Shown one piece after another: positions 23,910 to 33,159 of a stretch of DNA of 64,000 nucleotides; positions within the stretch are counted from its first letter, which is position 1, and the number at the start of each line of letters is the position of its first letter. Location of the stretch: assembly GCF_006517535.1 (NCBI RefSeq), contig NZ_VHQH01000036.1, forward strand, positions 317,194 to 381,193, read 5' to 3'. The translations under genes and the position numbers were made by a program. Origin of the DNA: Schumannella sp. 10F1B-5-1. GTDB taxonomy: Bacteria; Actinomycetota; Actinomycetes; Actinomycetales; Microbacteriaceae. Under the pieces are notes generated by a model. The model did no database searches. It was not told the DNA's origin and saw only the letters and a program-made list of their open reading frames with translations.

Positions 23910-26900
23910 GTGGGTCTGCACGGTGTGATTCCGGCGCTTCAACGCGCCCGCGGTTCGGCATACCCGGAGTCGGATGCCGATCTGTCGCTGGTCGACGGGC
24001 TCCGCGCTCCGGTGCTCGGGGGCATCCTCGACAAGCTGGCAGCCGAGGCCGCTGAGGCCGGCGGCGGCACGTCCGGCAGCAACACCGGCCGCGCCCTCCT
24101 CGCCGTCACCGCCACGAGCCGCGAGTCCGAGCAGCTGCGCGCCGCCCTCGCGAGCTACCTGCCCGACGCCGAGATCCTCCCGTTCCCCGCGTGGGAAACG
24201 CTGCCGCACGAGCGCCTCAGCCCGAGCGCCGAGACCGTCGGCATCCGGCTCAACTCGCTGCGTCGCATCCACCGCTGGGATCGCGCGAACCACCTGATCC
24301 TGGTCGCGAGCGTGCGCGCCGCGCTGCAGCCGCTCGCGCCCGGCCTCGACGTGCTCGAGCCGATCGTGCTCGAGCCCGGCGCCCGCGGCTTCGAGCTGAG
24401 CCGCCTGGCGACGCAGCTCGTCGAGCTGGCCTACAGCCGTGTCGACATGGTCACCCGCCGCGGCGAGTTCGCGGTGCGCGGCGGCATCCTCGACGTGTTC
24501 CCGCCCGACGCCGACCACCCGCTGCGCGCCGAGTTCTTCGGTGACGAGGTGGATGCGCTGCGCCTGTTCTCCGTCGCCGACCAGCGTTCGCTGCCGGGCG
24601 ACGTCGCCCGCGTCGAGCTCGGCGCCGGCCGCGAGCTGCTGCTGACCGATGACGTGCGGCAGCGGGCGCGCGAGCTGGAGCACGAGTTCCCGACGCTGGC
24701 GCCGATCCTGTCGAAGCTGGGGGAGGGCATCCCGGCCGAGGGCATGGAGGCGCTCGCACCCGTGCTGCTGCCGAAGCTCGTGCCGCTCACCGACTACCTG
24801 CCGGCCGACGCGACCGTCGCGGTGCTGTCGCCCGAGCGCATCGCGAGCCGCGCGAAGGACCTGCGCGAGACCGACAAGGAGTTCCTCGACGCCGCCTGGA
24901 ACGCCGCGACCGCCGGCGCTGAGGCGCCGATCGACCTGGGCCGCGCGTTCCGCGACGACCTGGCGTCGGGCAGCTTCCTCACCGTCGCCGGGCTGCGGGA
25001 TGCCGCGGGCCCGCACCGCACCTGGCTCACCGTGAGCCCCTTCGATGCAAACGACGACGAGGTCGTGCGCATCGCCGCGGATGCCGTGCCGAGCTTCGCG
25101 GGCCAGGCCACCGGTGCCGTCGAGCACGTCGCCGCCCTGCTGCGCGACGGCTGGCGCGTCGTGATCGTCGCGGGCGGGCAGGGCCTGCTCGAGCGCGCCG
25201 CGGATGTGCTGGGCGAGGCGGGCGCGGCCGCGCGCATCCTGGATGCCGTCGATCCCGACGCCGAGGCGGGCGTCGCCCAGCTGGTGCGCGGCTCGGTCGA
25301 GGCGGGGTTCCAGCTGTCCGACGCGAAGTTCGCGGTGATCGGCGAGGCCGAGTTCTACGGGCGCGCGGTCGGAATCGACTCGGGGCGTCCGCGCAAGCTG
25401 GCGACGCGCCGCAAGGCCGTCGTCGACCCGCTGCAGCTGAAGCCGGGCGACTACGTCGTGCACGAGACGCACGGCATCGGCCGCTTCGTCGAGCTGATCC
25501 AGCGCGAGGTCGCGAGCGGCGTGCGCACGCCGCGCGGGCCGCTCGGCACGAGCGTCACGAACGCGAAGGTGAAGCGCGAGTACCTCGTGATCGAGTACGC
25601 GCCGTCGAAGCGCGGGCATCCCGGCGACCGCCTCAGCGTGCCCACCGATCAGCTCGACCAGCTGACCCGCTACGTCGGCGGCGAGGCGCCGGCGCTGAGC
25701 AAGATGGGCGGCTCCGACTGGGCCGCCGCCAAGGGCAAGGCGCGCAGGGCGGTGCGCGACATCGCCGTCGAGCTGGTGAAGCTCTACAGCGCCCGCATGG
25801 CATCCAAGGGCTTCGCCTTCGGCCCCGACACCCCGTGGCAGCACGAGCTGGAGGAGGCGTTCCCCTACATGGAGACGCCCGACCAGCTGAACGTGATCGA
25901 CGAGGTCAAGGCCGACATGCGCCGCGAGATCCCGATGGACCGCCTCATCTCGGGCGACGTCGGCTACGGCAAGACCGAGATCGCCATCCGCGCGGCGTTC
26001 AAGGCGGTGCAGGACGGCAAGCAGGTCGCGATGCTCGTGCCGACGACGCTGCTGGTGCGTCAGCACATGGAGACCTTCGCCGAGCGCTTCGCCGGCTTCC
26101 CGGTGCATCTGCGGGCGCTCAGCCGCTTCCAGACCGAGAAGGAGACGAAGGAGACCATCGACGGTCTGCTCACCGGCGAGGTGGATGTCGTGATCGGCAC
26201 CCATCGCATCCTCGGTGAGAGCGTGAAGTTCAAAGACCTCGGGCTCGTCATCATCGACGAGGAGCAGCGCTTCGGCGTCGAGCACAAGGATGCGCTCAAG
26301 AAGCTCAAGACGAACGTCGACATCCTCGCCATGAGCGCGACGCCCATCCCGCGCACCCTCGAGATGGCGGTCACCGGCATCCGCGAGATGTCGACCCTGG
26401 CGACCCCGCCGGAGGACCGACACCCGATCCTCACCTACGTCGGCGCCTACAGCGACCGGCAGGTGGCGGCGGCGATCCGCCGCGAGATGCTGCGCGAGGG
26501 CCAGGTCTTCTACGTGCACAACCGGGTGAAGTCGATCACCGGCCAGGCGGCGAAGATCGCCGAGCTGGTGCCCGAGGCGCGCATCGGCGTCGCGCACGGG
26601 CAGATGAGCGAGAGCCAGCTCGAGCAGGTGATCGTCGACTTCTGGGAGCGCAAGTACGACGTGCTCGTCACGACGACGATCATCGAGACCGGCATCGACA
26701 TCGCCAACGCGAACACCCTGATCATCGACAAGGCCGACAAGTACGGCCTGTCGCAGCTGCACCAGATCCGCGGGCGCGTGGGTCGCGGACGCGAGCGCGC
26801 CTACGCCTACTTCCTCTACGACGAGACAAAGCCGCTGAGCGAGACCGCGCAGGACCGCCTCGAGACGATCGCGGCGAACAACGAGCTCGGCGGCGGCATG

Positions 26901-27524
26901 CAGATCGCCCTGAAGGACCTCGAGATGCGCGGTGCCGGCAACCTGCTCGGCGGCGAGCAGTCGGGTCACATCGCGGGCGTCGGCTTCGACCTGTACCTGC
27001 GCATGATCGGCGAGGCCGTGTCGACGTTCCGCGGCGACGTGGCCGAGGGCCAGACCGAGCTGCGCCTCGAGCTGCCGGTGGATGCGCACATCCCCGAGAC
27101 CTACGTCGAGAGCGAGCGCCTGCGCCTCGAGGCCTACCAGAAGCTGTCGACCGCCTCGGCGCCGGCCTCACCCGACGACGCGCTCGACACCGTCGTCGAG
27201 GAGCTCACCGACCGCTACGGCGAGCTGCCGCCGGTCGTGCAGACCCTCGTCGCCGTCTCGCGCCTGCGGCGCACCGCCCAGAAGGCCGGACTCTCGGACG
27301 TCGTCGCCATGGGCGGCAATCTGCGCGTCGCCCCCGCCTCGCTGCCGGACTCGCTGCAGGTGCGCCTCCAGCGCATGTACCCGGGCTCGCGCATCTTCGC
27401 CGCCCAGCAGGCGCTCTCGGTGCCCATGCCCCCCGAGGCCGTCGATGCGGAGCTCGTGTCGTGGGTCGGAACGCTGCTCGGGGCGATCTTCCCGCCGAAG
27501 GACGGTGATGTCACATCGCCATGA
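23910..27524 (+). CDS. mfd: Transcription-repair coupling factor
   Basis: 1204 residues. It removes RNA polymerase stalled at DNA lesions and recruits UvrA. The UvrB-like N-terminal module (about 1-330) is followed by the polymerase-interacting domain (about 511-590, KPGDYVVHETHGIGRFVEL). The translocase has GDVGYGKTE (about 684-692) and DEEQRFG (784-790), and the C-terminal TRCF domain ends the protein. I chose GTG 23910 because a GTG at 23880 lies inside the promoter dyad and TAAGCT ends 7 bases before 23910, making a leaderless message. A 283-base gap and a defence-like island follow where mazG would be expected. Confidence 0.97.
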   Translation: MGLHGVIPALQRARGSAYPESDADLSLVDGLRAPVLGGILDKLAAEAAEAGGGTSGSNTGRALLAVTATSRESEQLRAALASYLPDAEILPFPAWETLPHERLSPSAETVGIRLNSLRRIHRWDRANHLILVASVRAALQPLAPGLDVLEPIVLEPGARGFELSRLATQLVELAYSRVDMVTRRGEFAVRGGILDVFPPDADHPLRAEFFGDEVDALRLFSVADQRSLPGDVARVELGAGRELLLTDDVRQRARELEHEFPTLAPILSKLGEGIPAEGMEALAPVLLPKLVPLTDYLPADATVAVLSPERIASRAKDLRETDKEFLDAAWNAATAGAEAPIDLGRAFRDDLASGSFLTVAGLRDAAGPHRTWLTVSPFDANDDEVVRIAADAVPSFAGQATGAVEHVAALLRDGWRVVIVAGGQGLLERAADVLGEAGAAARILDAVDPDAEAGVAQLVRGSVEAGFQLSDAKFAVIGEAEFYGRAVGIDSGRPRKLATRRKAVVDPLQLKPGDYVVHETHGIGRFVELIQREVASGVRTPRGPLGTSVTNAKVKREYLVIEYAPSKRGHPGDRLSVPTDQLDQLTRYVGGEAPALSKMGGSDWAAAKGKARRAVRDIAVELVKLYSARMASKGFAFGPDTPWQHELEEAFPYMETPDQLNVIDEVKADMRREIPMDRLISGDVGYGKTEIAIRAAFKAVQDGKQVAMLVPTTLLVRQHMETFAERFAGFPVHLRALSRFQTEKETKETIDGLLTGEVDVVIGTHRILGESVKFKDLGLVIIDEEQRFGVEHKDALKKLKTNVDILAMSATPIPRTLEMAVTGIREMSTLATPPEDRHPILTYVGAYSDRQVAAAIRREMLREGQVFYVHNRVKSITGQAAKIAELVPEARIGVAHGQMSESQLEQVIVDFWERKYDVLVTTTIIETGIDIANANTLIIDKADKYGLSQLHQIRGRVGRGRERAYAYFLYDETKPLSETAQDRLETIAANNELGGGMQIALKDLEMRGAGNLLGGEQSGHIAGVGFDLYLRMIGEAVSTFRGDVAEGQTELRLELPVDAHIPETYVESERLRLEAYQKLSTASAPASPDDALDTVVEELTDRYGELPPVVQTLVAVSRLRRTAQKAGLSDVVAMGGNLRVAPASLPDSLQVRLQRMYPGSRIFAAQQALSVPMPPEAVDAELVSWVGTLLGAIFPPKDGDVTSP

Positions 27525-27807
27525 GCGTGGGTAGTAGGCGGCCGAAGCTGCGGCATTCCCAGGCGGACGACCGCGGTGCGCAGGCGTACTGGGCCAAGCG
27601 AGTTCTAAGGCGAAGCAGGTCCATGGATCGAGGACGCGTCCTTCTCCGGACGACGCGTGCCGTTCTGATTTGAGACGACCGGATCGCCGGGTGCCCGAAC
27701 GCGCGCGTTGCACCTGCCAACTGACAGATCATCGATAACAATAGGAACAAGATGACTCGACCTTTTCGGTCACCTGTGTCTCGTGAGTACAGACGGAGCC
27801 CGGAACA
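27525..27807. other. Left boundary of the AT-richer island
   Basis: 283 bases without a convincing gene. Base composition falls from host-like to AT-richer at about 27540-27720. AT-rich text at 27720-27765 (GATCATCGATAACAATAGG) probably holds the methyltransferase promoter. I see no tRNA, integrase or direct repeat marking an attachment site. Confidence 0.5.
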
Positions 27808-28959
27808 ATGACTAACCGATCTCGCGCACCCTGGCGCGTAGCCGAATTCTTCGCGGGGATTGGGTTGGCGGGAACCGGGCTGAGGGCGGCCGGCCTAGAG
27901 GTCACGTGGTCGAACGATATCGCCAAGGCAAAGCACGACTTGTTTCGACGTTTGAACGGGAAAATTCGAGGTCATCGGTATATCGTCGGCGATCTGGGAA
28001 AGCTTTCCTCGTCAGATCTCCCCTATGATTCGGATCTGGCATGGGCGTCTTTCCCGTGCACTGACCTCTCGATTGCAGGCACGAGAGCTGGCTTGCATAA
28101 AGGAGCAGCGAGTTCGACCTTTTGGCATTTCATCAAGGCCCTAAGTGCGCTCGGCGATAGTCGGCCGAGACTGATCGCGCTGGAAAATGTTACCGCGTTC
28201 GCAACTAGTCATTCGGGACGCGACATTGCGAGTGCAATCCGGTCGCTCAACGGGCTGGGCTACTCTGTTGACATACTGAGTATTGACGCGCGGCACTTTT
28301 TGCCGCAGTCCCGACCCCGTCTTTTCCTCGTAGGAGTTTCCGGTGCCGTCCTCGATGACGGGAAAGCTGGCTCGATCAGGCCAAAGTGGCTAGACCCAAT
28401 TTATGCAGACCCGAGCCTGAGAACTCACCGGATGGGGCTGCCTGAGCTGCCGCCACTACGCACTACTGGCCTGGCGGAAATCTTGGAACAGGTCGGCGAT
28501 GGCGATGATCGCTGGTGGGCTCGAGAGCGTGTCGCTGTCTTTATCGAATCGCTCTCGCGTGCCCAGCGAGCGAGGTTCGACGCTCTTCTGGCTGGTACGA
28601 GCTATTCTTACCGCACCGCCTACCGTCGGATGCGCGACGGGGTTCCGCGCTGGGAAGTTCGGTCGGATGAAGTAGCCGGCTGCCTTCGTACGTCCAGCGG
28701 GGGATCATCGAAGCAGGCGGTCGTAGAGGTTGGGCACGGAACATGCCGCGTGAGGTGGATGACACCAATGGAGTACGCATCTCTGATGGGCGCACCCTCG
28801 GCCTCGCTTAGTGGAATAAGCGACCATCATGCCTATTCGGGTTTCGGCGACGCAGTATGCGCCCCCGTAGTGGAGTGGTTGGCGCGGAACTATCTTGTGC
28901 CTGTGTTGGAGTCGGCTGCCGACGACTCTCCACAAGACACGTGGGCATTAGCCGGCTGA
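27808..28959 (+). CDS. C5-cytosine DNA methyltransferase
   Basis: 383 residues, Dcm family. Motif I is AEFFAGIGLAGTGL (12-25), motif IV ASFPCTDLS has the catalytic C84 (PCT rather than PCQ), motif VI is ENV (126-128), motif VIII QSRPRLF (167-173), and a late segment MTPMEYASLMGAP with GFGDAV matches motifs IX and X. The short target domain gives no recognition sequence. GC is well below that of neighbours and codon use is mixed, with TTA as codon 381, so the gene was probably acquired. It converges on the GHKL-TIR gene with 12 bases of overlap. No Vsr gene is present. Confidence 0.93.
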   Translation: MTNRSRAPWRVAEFFAGIGLAGTGLRAAGLEVTWSNDIAKAKHDLFRRLNGKIRGHRYIVGDLGKLSSSDLPYDSDLAWASFPCTDLSIAGTRAGLHKGAASSTFWHFIKALSALGDSRPRLIALENVTAFATSHSGRDIASAIRSLNGLGYSVDILSIDARHFLPQSRPRLFLVGVSGAVLDDGKAGSIRPKWLDPIYADPSLRTHRMGLPELPPLRTTGLAEILEQVGDGDDRWWARERVAVFIESLSRAQRARFDALLAGTSYSYRTAYRRMRDGVPRWEVRSDEVAGCLRTSSGGSSKQAVVEVGHGTCRVRWMTPMEYASLMGAPSASLSGISDHHAYSGFGDAVCAPVVEWLARNYLVPVLESAADDSPQDTWALAG

Positions 28960-31119
28960 GCCGCCATCTTCGCCGGCCTTCTTGAGACTAGCGATTTGCT
29001 CCTCGAGCTCTGCTATTCGGAGGTCTGAAGGGGCCGGGGCCAGGTAGCGGGTAACGTAGTCCGAAATCTCGTCAGCCACACCCGTTTTCCACATTTCGAC
29101 GATATCGGGATCGAAATAGTCGCTCGGCGCTGTTCCTGCCTGCTTCATGGCGTTTGATAGGGGATACACCGCGGCCCGAAACTCGGTTACTAGTTCGGTG
29201 CCAGATATTTCGCGACCTAGGTTCAGGTGTCGAACCATGGGATTTAGGATTCCGTCCACGAGATAGTTGTGGAGTTCGGGCGTCAGATCGATCGTATCGT
29301 CAGGGAGAAGGAGCTGGGCCTCTCCGCGGCCATTGGTGAGCCATTTAGGGATAGAAGAGTATTCGAGGTTGAGCTTCAAGTACTCGCTTACCGAGCGCGT
29401 CGCCCAACCCGCACCACCTTCAAAGAGGCAATATTGACTCGCGAGGAAGTTCTTGCTCGTAAGGTAGAAAATAAGGGTGTTGTCGTCCGTGATGTTACGT
29501 TTTACCACTTCATTGAGTGCTCGATCGTCCAACAGGACTTCGGTCGCGCCCAGTCTCGAAGTGAAGAAGATCTCCTCCGGGCGCGCACCGTGCGAACGCA
29601 AGAGTTCGTCGATGAATACCGCGAAGGGCGCGTCGGCTCGAGAGTGGGAGATGAATAGCCGGAAGGACTGTTTGGGTTTTACCTCGCCTTGAATCTTGTT
29701 CGTGATGACCATGTGGAGCTCGTCGCGCGAGCTCTGGGGAATTTCGGCGTGGCTATCTAGGTCGGCGCGAAGTTGTTGAGTGAAGGCTTGCTTGCCTGCG
29801 CTGTCGCGGCGCTCCTTCTCGGCCTTAGATAGAGAAGTGATCGTGCTCGCGAGTTCCATCCGATCCTCGATCAGACCGCGGACAAGCGGGCGAACCAGGG
29901 CACGAAGCAGTGTCACTCGGTTGTCGGTTTCGTCGAAGTCCTGCCGATTCGAAGTTGCTATGTCGCGCAGGTTATCGTCGTCGAGAATGTCGAAAGTGAT
30001 CTCTCCCTCGATGTAGTTTGCGTAGGTTCCCGTCAATCCGAGCTGCGACAATAGCCTGTCGCTGGCGAGCTTTCCTCGAACGTAGACCCGAATCTGGGCT
30101 GGGTTATAGTATCGGTTCTTTGTGAAGCGCTCGTCATTATTTTTCGCAGCTTCGTTGTCGATTGTCGCGTGAACCCCAATCCATCCGGTCAGCCGGTACG
30201 GAATTCCGGCGTAGGTCGAGGCGTCTCGGTCGACTACATCGTCGATCTCATCCCATGCTTCGTCGTGTTCTGGATTCAAAGAGATGGGTCGTCGAGTGGG
30301 GTGGTGCTGGTAGATTTTGCTCGTTAGACCTGGGGCGGGAACTTCCAGCGGCTCGAGCGTTGACTCCAGGTCGACCGGTTTGAACGTCGGGTCAGGAAAG
30401 GACTCGATGATGCTTGCAAGGTTCCCGAAAGCAACGCTCTTCTGAACTTGAGTGAAATCTAATGGAGCTGCACCGCTAGAGGTGACGACTCGAAGCATGA
30501 TCCGCGGGTTTGCGCTCTCGGGTAGTAGGAATTGATTGGCAAGGCGGGTGTCGAGTGCGCTTAGCGCTTGTGTCCCGAACCCGTTGAGATCAACTCCAAG
30601 AATGACGAGCCGCGTTCCGGTCTCGATCGAGTCCCATAGCTGGAGGTTGTCGGTGATCGGAACTTCCGCAACCGCCAACAGTTTCGGATGATCGTCCTCT
30701 TGCACCACGCCGTCGCGGGCATCAAGTTCCCAATTGGAGGTGCCCTCCACGTGTTTGGTTGACAGGAAGAAATGCGGCGATAGGAAGAGCGCGGCGAGCT
30801 TGCCGATGCCTTTTCTCCCCTTCGGCCGGTCGTCCGTGAGGTCACTGGGGTTCGGATCTCGCCGCTTGTTGTGTCCAACCTTGACGTAGGTACTGATGTC
30901 TGTGCGTGACATTCCGCTGCCGTCGTCGATCACCTCAACGGTGGCGTTCTTCTTGTCGCGCGCATCGATGTGCACGTGGACGGTCGTTGCTCCCGCATCG
31001 AGACCGTTTGCTACGAGTTCGGATAGAGCGCTCCAGGGGTTCGAGTAGAGCCCTCGACCGAGCAGCTGCAGAGCGAGCCAACTGAAGGTGAATTCTTCGT
31101 TGTCGTTAGCTGGCTCCAC
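28948..31119 (-). CDS. GHKL (Hsp90/MORC-like) ATPase fused to a TIR domain
   Basis: 723 residues with a GTG start behind AGAGG. The N-terminal Bergerat ATPase has ELVANGLDAG (34-43, catalytic-type E34 and N38), IDDGSGM (64-70) and GRKGIGK (101-107). The middle (about 190-480) is an S5/transducer-like region and helices of unknown role. A TIR domain begins about 485 (FRLFISHSRAD) and E567 in SQYCLFEGGAGW is the likely NAD-cleaving glutamate. A short coiled coil (about 699-715) ends the protein. The likely model is nucleotide-gated sensing driving NAD depletion. It overlaps the methyltransferase tail to tail, and its TAA is the complement of that gene's TTA codon 381. Confidence 0.85.
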   Translation of the reverse strand: MEPANDNEEFTFSWLALQLLGRGLYSNPWSALSELVANGLDAGATTVHVHIDARDKKNATVEVIDDGSGMSRTDISTYVKVGHNKRRDPNPSDLTDDRPKGRKGIGKLAALFLSPHFFLSTKHVEGTSNWELDARDGVVQEDDHPKLLAVAEVPITDNLQLWDSIETGTRLVILGVDLNGFGTQALSALDTRLANQFLLPESANPRIMLRVVTSSGAAPLDFTQVQKSVAFGNLASIIESFPDPTFKPVDLESTLEPLEVPAPGLTSKIYQHHPTRRPISLNPEHDEAWDEIDDVVDRDASTYAGIPYRLTGWIGVHATIDNEAAKNNDERFTKNRYYNPAQIRVYVRGKLASDRLLSQLGLTGTYANYIEGEITFDILDDDNLRDIATSNRQDFDETDNRVTLLRALVRPLVRGLIEDRMELASTITSLSKAEKERRDSAGKQAFTQQLRADLDSHAEIPQSSRDELHMVITNKIQGEVKPKQSFRLFISHSRADAPFAVFIDELLRSHGARPEEIFFTSRLGATEVLLDDRALNEVVKRNITDDNTLIFYLTSKNFLASQYCLFEGGAGWATRSVSEYLKLNLEYSSIPKWLTNGRGEAQLLLPDDTIDLTPELHNYLVDGILNPMVRHLNLGREISGTELVTEFRAAVYPLSNAMKQAGTAPSDYFDPDIVEMWKTGVADEISDYVTRYLAPAPSDLRIAELEEQIASLKKAGEDGGSAG

Positions 31120-31235
31120 GTACCTCTACCTATCCACTCGTTTGTCGAGCGAACCCCGACTATCCGAAAGCTACACGTGGTGAGCAAGGATCTGGGCGAG
31201 GCAAGGCTCACCTCACCCGCACTACCCTTGACCCC

Positions 31236-31895
31236 ATGGCCCACGAGCTCGCGAATCTGCTCAGCGACGTGGGGCCGATCGTGTTCTACCTCGTCGTGTG
31301 GGGGCTCGTGTTCGCGGGCACGGCGCTGTTCGTGGGCGTGTTCATCCCGTTCATCACGGGGGATTCGCTGCTGTTCGGCGCCGGCATCCTCACGGGAACC
31401 CACGACGACTTGTCGATCTGGATCCTCGCCCCCGGCGTCGGCATCGCCGCCGTGCTCGGCGACCAGGTCGGCTTCTGGCTCGGACGCCGCCTCGGCCGCC
31501 CGTACCTGACCAAACGCAACGGACGATGGGTGCAAGCGGGCATCCGTCGCGCCGAACGCTTCTATGAGCTTTTCGGCTGGTGGTCGGTCGTCATCAGCCG
31601 CTATATCCCCTGGGGCCGCGTGTTCATCCCGCCGATCGCCGGCATCAGCGGCATGAAGTACTGGCGCTTCGTCACCGCCAACATCGTCGGCGCCCTCAGC
31701 TGGGGCGTGCTGATCACCGTCATCGGCTACTTCGCCGCCGTCAATCCGAGCGTGCGTCCGATCGCTTACGTCGTCGCCGGCGTCGTCATCACCATCTCGG
31801 TCGCCGCGGGTGCGCGCGCGTGGATTCTCGACCGTCGCGCGCGCCGCAGCGCAGAGGCAGTTGTGGCCACGTCGGGGGCTTCCCGCGAAAGCTGA
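31236..31895 (+). CDS. DedA-family membrane protein
   Basis: 219 residues with host-like GC. Four or five membrane helices; an N-terminal re-entrant pair (FIPFITGDSLLFGAG) and the family signature SRYIPWGRVFIPPIAGISGM. DedA proteins act in lipid transport (undecaprenyl-phosphate or phospholipid scrambling). TACCCT ends 7 bases before ATG, so it is probably leaderless. It splits the AT-richer methyltransferase/TIR genes from the nuclease gene, which starts 20 bases after its stop. It may be a resident gene rather than part of the defence set. Confidence 0.92.
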   Translation: MAHELANLLSDVGPIVFYLVVWGLVFAGTALFVGVFIPFITGDSLLFGAGILTGTHDDLSIWILAPGVGIAAVLGDQVGFWLGRRLGRPYLTKRNGRWVQAGIRRAERFYELFGWWSVVISRYIPWGRVFIPPIAGISGMKYWRFVTANIVGALSWGVLITVIGYFAAVNPSVRPIAYVVAGVVITISVAAGARAWILDRRARRSAEAVVATSGASRES

Positions 31896-31915
31896 AGTTC
31901 TATTGGCTGCTCTTG

Positions 31916-32965
31916 ATGGCTCTCTACGACTTCATTACTGCTGTCGCTGCGACCTACGAGCGTCGCCTAGATAGCGACGGCCATCGAATACTCGCGACGG
32001 CGCCAGACACGCTCGATCCGCTGCTGCCTGCCGGATACATCGTGCGCTCGGGCGGCGGGAAGGGAAGAGCGACACTCACACCTTGGTTTGCGGTGCTCGA
32101 TCCAGATGAAACATCGACACCTCAAGACGGCATGTACGTCGTCTACATCTTCTCCGCGGACTTGCGTCAGGTCACTCTGCTCCTCGGACAAGGAGCCACG
32201 CGTCTGAGCGACGACAGGGGTTGGTCAGTGGCACGAGAACGGCTTCTTTCGGATGCATCAACCCTCCGCGGCGCGCTCGGTTCTGCGGTTGATGACCTTC
32301 AGGACTCGTTCGAGCTCGGCGACAGAGGCAAACGAGCCCTCTCCTACATGGCCGGCGGCATCGTGTCGAAGACGTACGAGGTCGGAGCGCTTCCCGACGA
32401 TTCGGTGCTCGAACGCGATCTAGCGCGATTCATGAGCCTCTATGTCCGGGCTCGCATCGAGCGGTCCAACCACGCGCAGCTCGATCCCGGATCAATTGTT
32501 TTGCCAGCGCGCCCACTCGTTCCAAGCGAACTCGCGTTCGCCCCGAAGTCGGACGAGGACTATCTGGTGAGCATCCGTGGGGTAGAAGCAGTAGCACGGA
32601 GCCGGCGTCACGAGACGATAGTCCGAGAATTGGGCGAGATTCTTGAGGCGCGGGGCCACGAGGCCGGGACGAACGTCCACCCGATCGATCTTGAGGTCCT
32701 CGCGTTGGAACGCAGATGGATGATTGAGGTCAAAGTCGTCCGCAATGGTGACGCGCGAGCCGCTGTTCGGGAGGCGATCGGTCAGCTGTTCGAGTACCGC
32801 TACTTCCTCCGCAGAGACCAGCCGGTGACGTTGACTGCTGCGTTCTCGGAGCCCGTGGGCGACGCGTACGTCCAGCTACTTCAGGAGCTCGGTATCGAAG
32901 CGATCTGGAAGAGCCGCCCTCGGTGGGAGGGCACCCCAGACGCCCGTTTCAACCTGCTGGCCTGA
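31916..32965 (+). CDS. MrcB-N (DUF3578-like) protein with PD-(D/E)XK nuclease domain
   Basis: 349 residues. The N-terminal half (about 1-180) resembles the MrcB N-terminal domain, with TPWFAVLDPDETSTPQDGMYVVYIF and a later LLGQGATRL. The C-terminal part (about 225-349) has a PD-(D/E)XK nuclease pattern: D258, then E271-V-K273, then REAIGQLFEYRYF (E286, Q290), followed by strands. It could cleave DNA, possibly in a modification-dependent way. GC lies between island and host values. ATG 31916 gives the natural start; it has no clear ribosome site and could depend on DedA translation. Confidence 0.75.
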   Translation: MALYDFITAVAATYERRLDSDGHRILATAPDTLDPLLPAGYIVRSGGGKGRATLTPWFAVLDPDETSTPQDGMYVVYIFSADLRQVTLLLGQGATRLSDDRGWSVARERLLSDASTLRGALGSAVDDLQDSFELGDRGKRALSYMAGGIVSKTYEVGALPDDSVLERDLARFMSLYVRARIERSNHAQLDPGSIVLPARPLVPSELAFAPKSDEDYLVSIRGVEAVARSRRHETIVRELGEILEARGHEAGTNVHPIDLEVLALERRWMIEVKVVRNGDARAAVREAIGQLFEYRYFLRRDQPVTLTAAFSEPVGDAYVQLLQELGIEAIWKSRPRWEGTPDARFNLLA

Positions 32966-33089
32966 CGCCGCCCACGGCGCGACACGCGTCGGTAAACTTC
33001 CCTCAGTCGTGCTCGGCGCCACGTGAGCACGACGATCGCGGCACGCAGCATCCCGTCGCGGATCGACCGAGCACCACCGCCGGTCGCGC

Positions 33090-33147
33090 CCCCCAGCCCA
33101 GCCCAGCACCGCCAGCCCAGCACCGCCCGCCCAGCCCGCCCCACGCC
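33090..33147 (+). repeat. C-rich, G-poor repeats in the kinase leader
   Basis: Overlapping copies of CAGCCCAGCACCGCC and CCCAGCCCAGC lie just before the kinase ribosome site. The text is C-rich and G-poor on the coding strand, the composition of Rho-loading RNA. Alternatively it is simple low-complexity leader. Confidence 0.55.
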
Positions 33148-33159
33148 AGGAGATCCCGC

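Noticed and set aside
27521-27673. 50-codon frame overlapping the mfd stop as ATGA
   Set aside because: Its product is Arg/Ser-rich without recognisable domain and it lies in the composition boundary. The overlap is tempting but unsupported.
27525-32965. Prophage or integrative element
   Set aside because: No integrase, structural phage gene, att repeat or tRNA is seen; the set is better described as a defence island.
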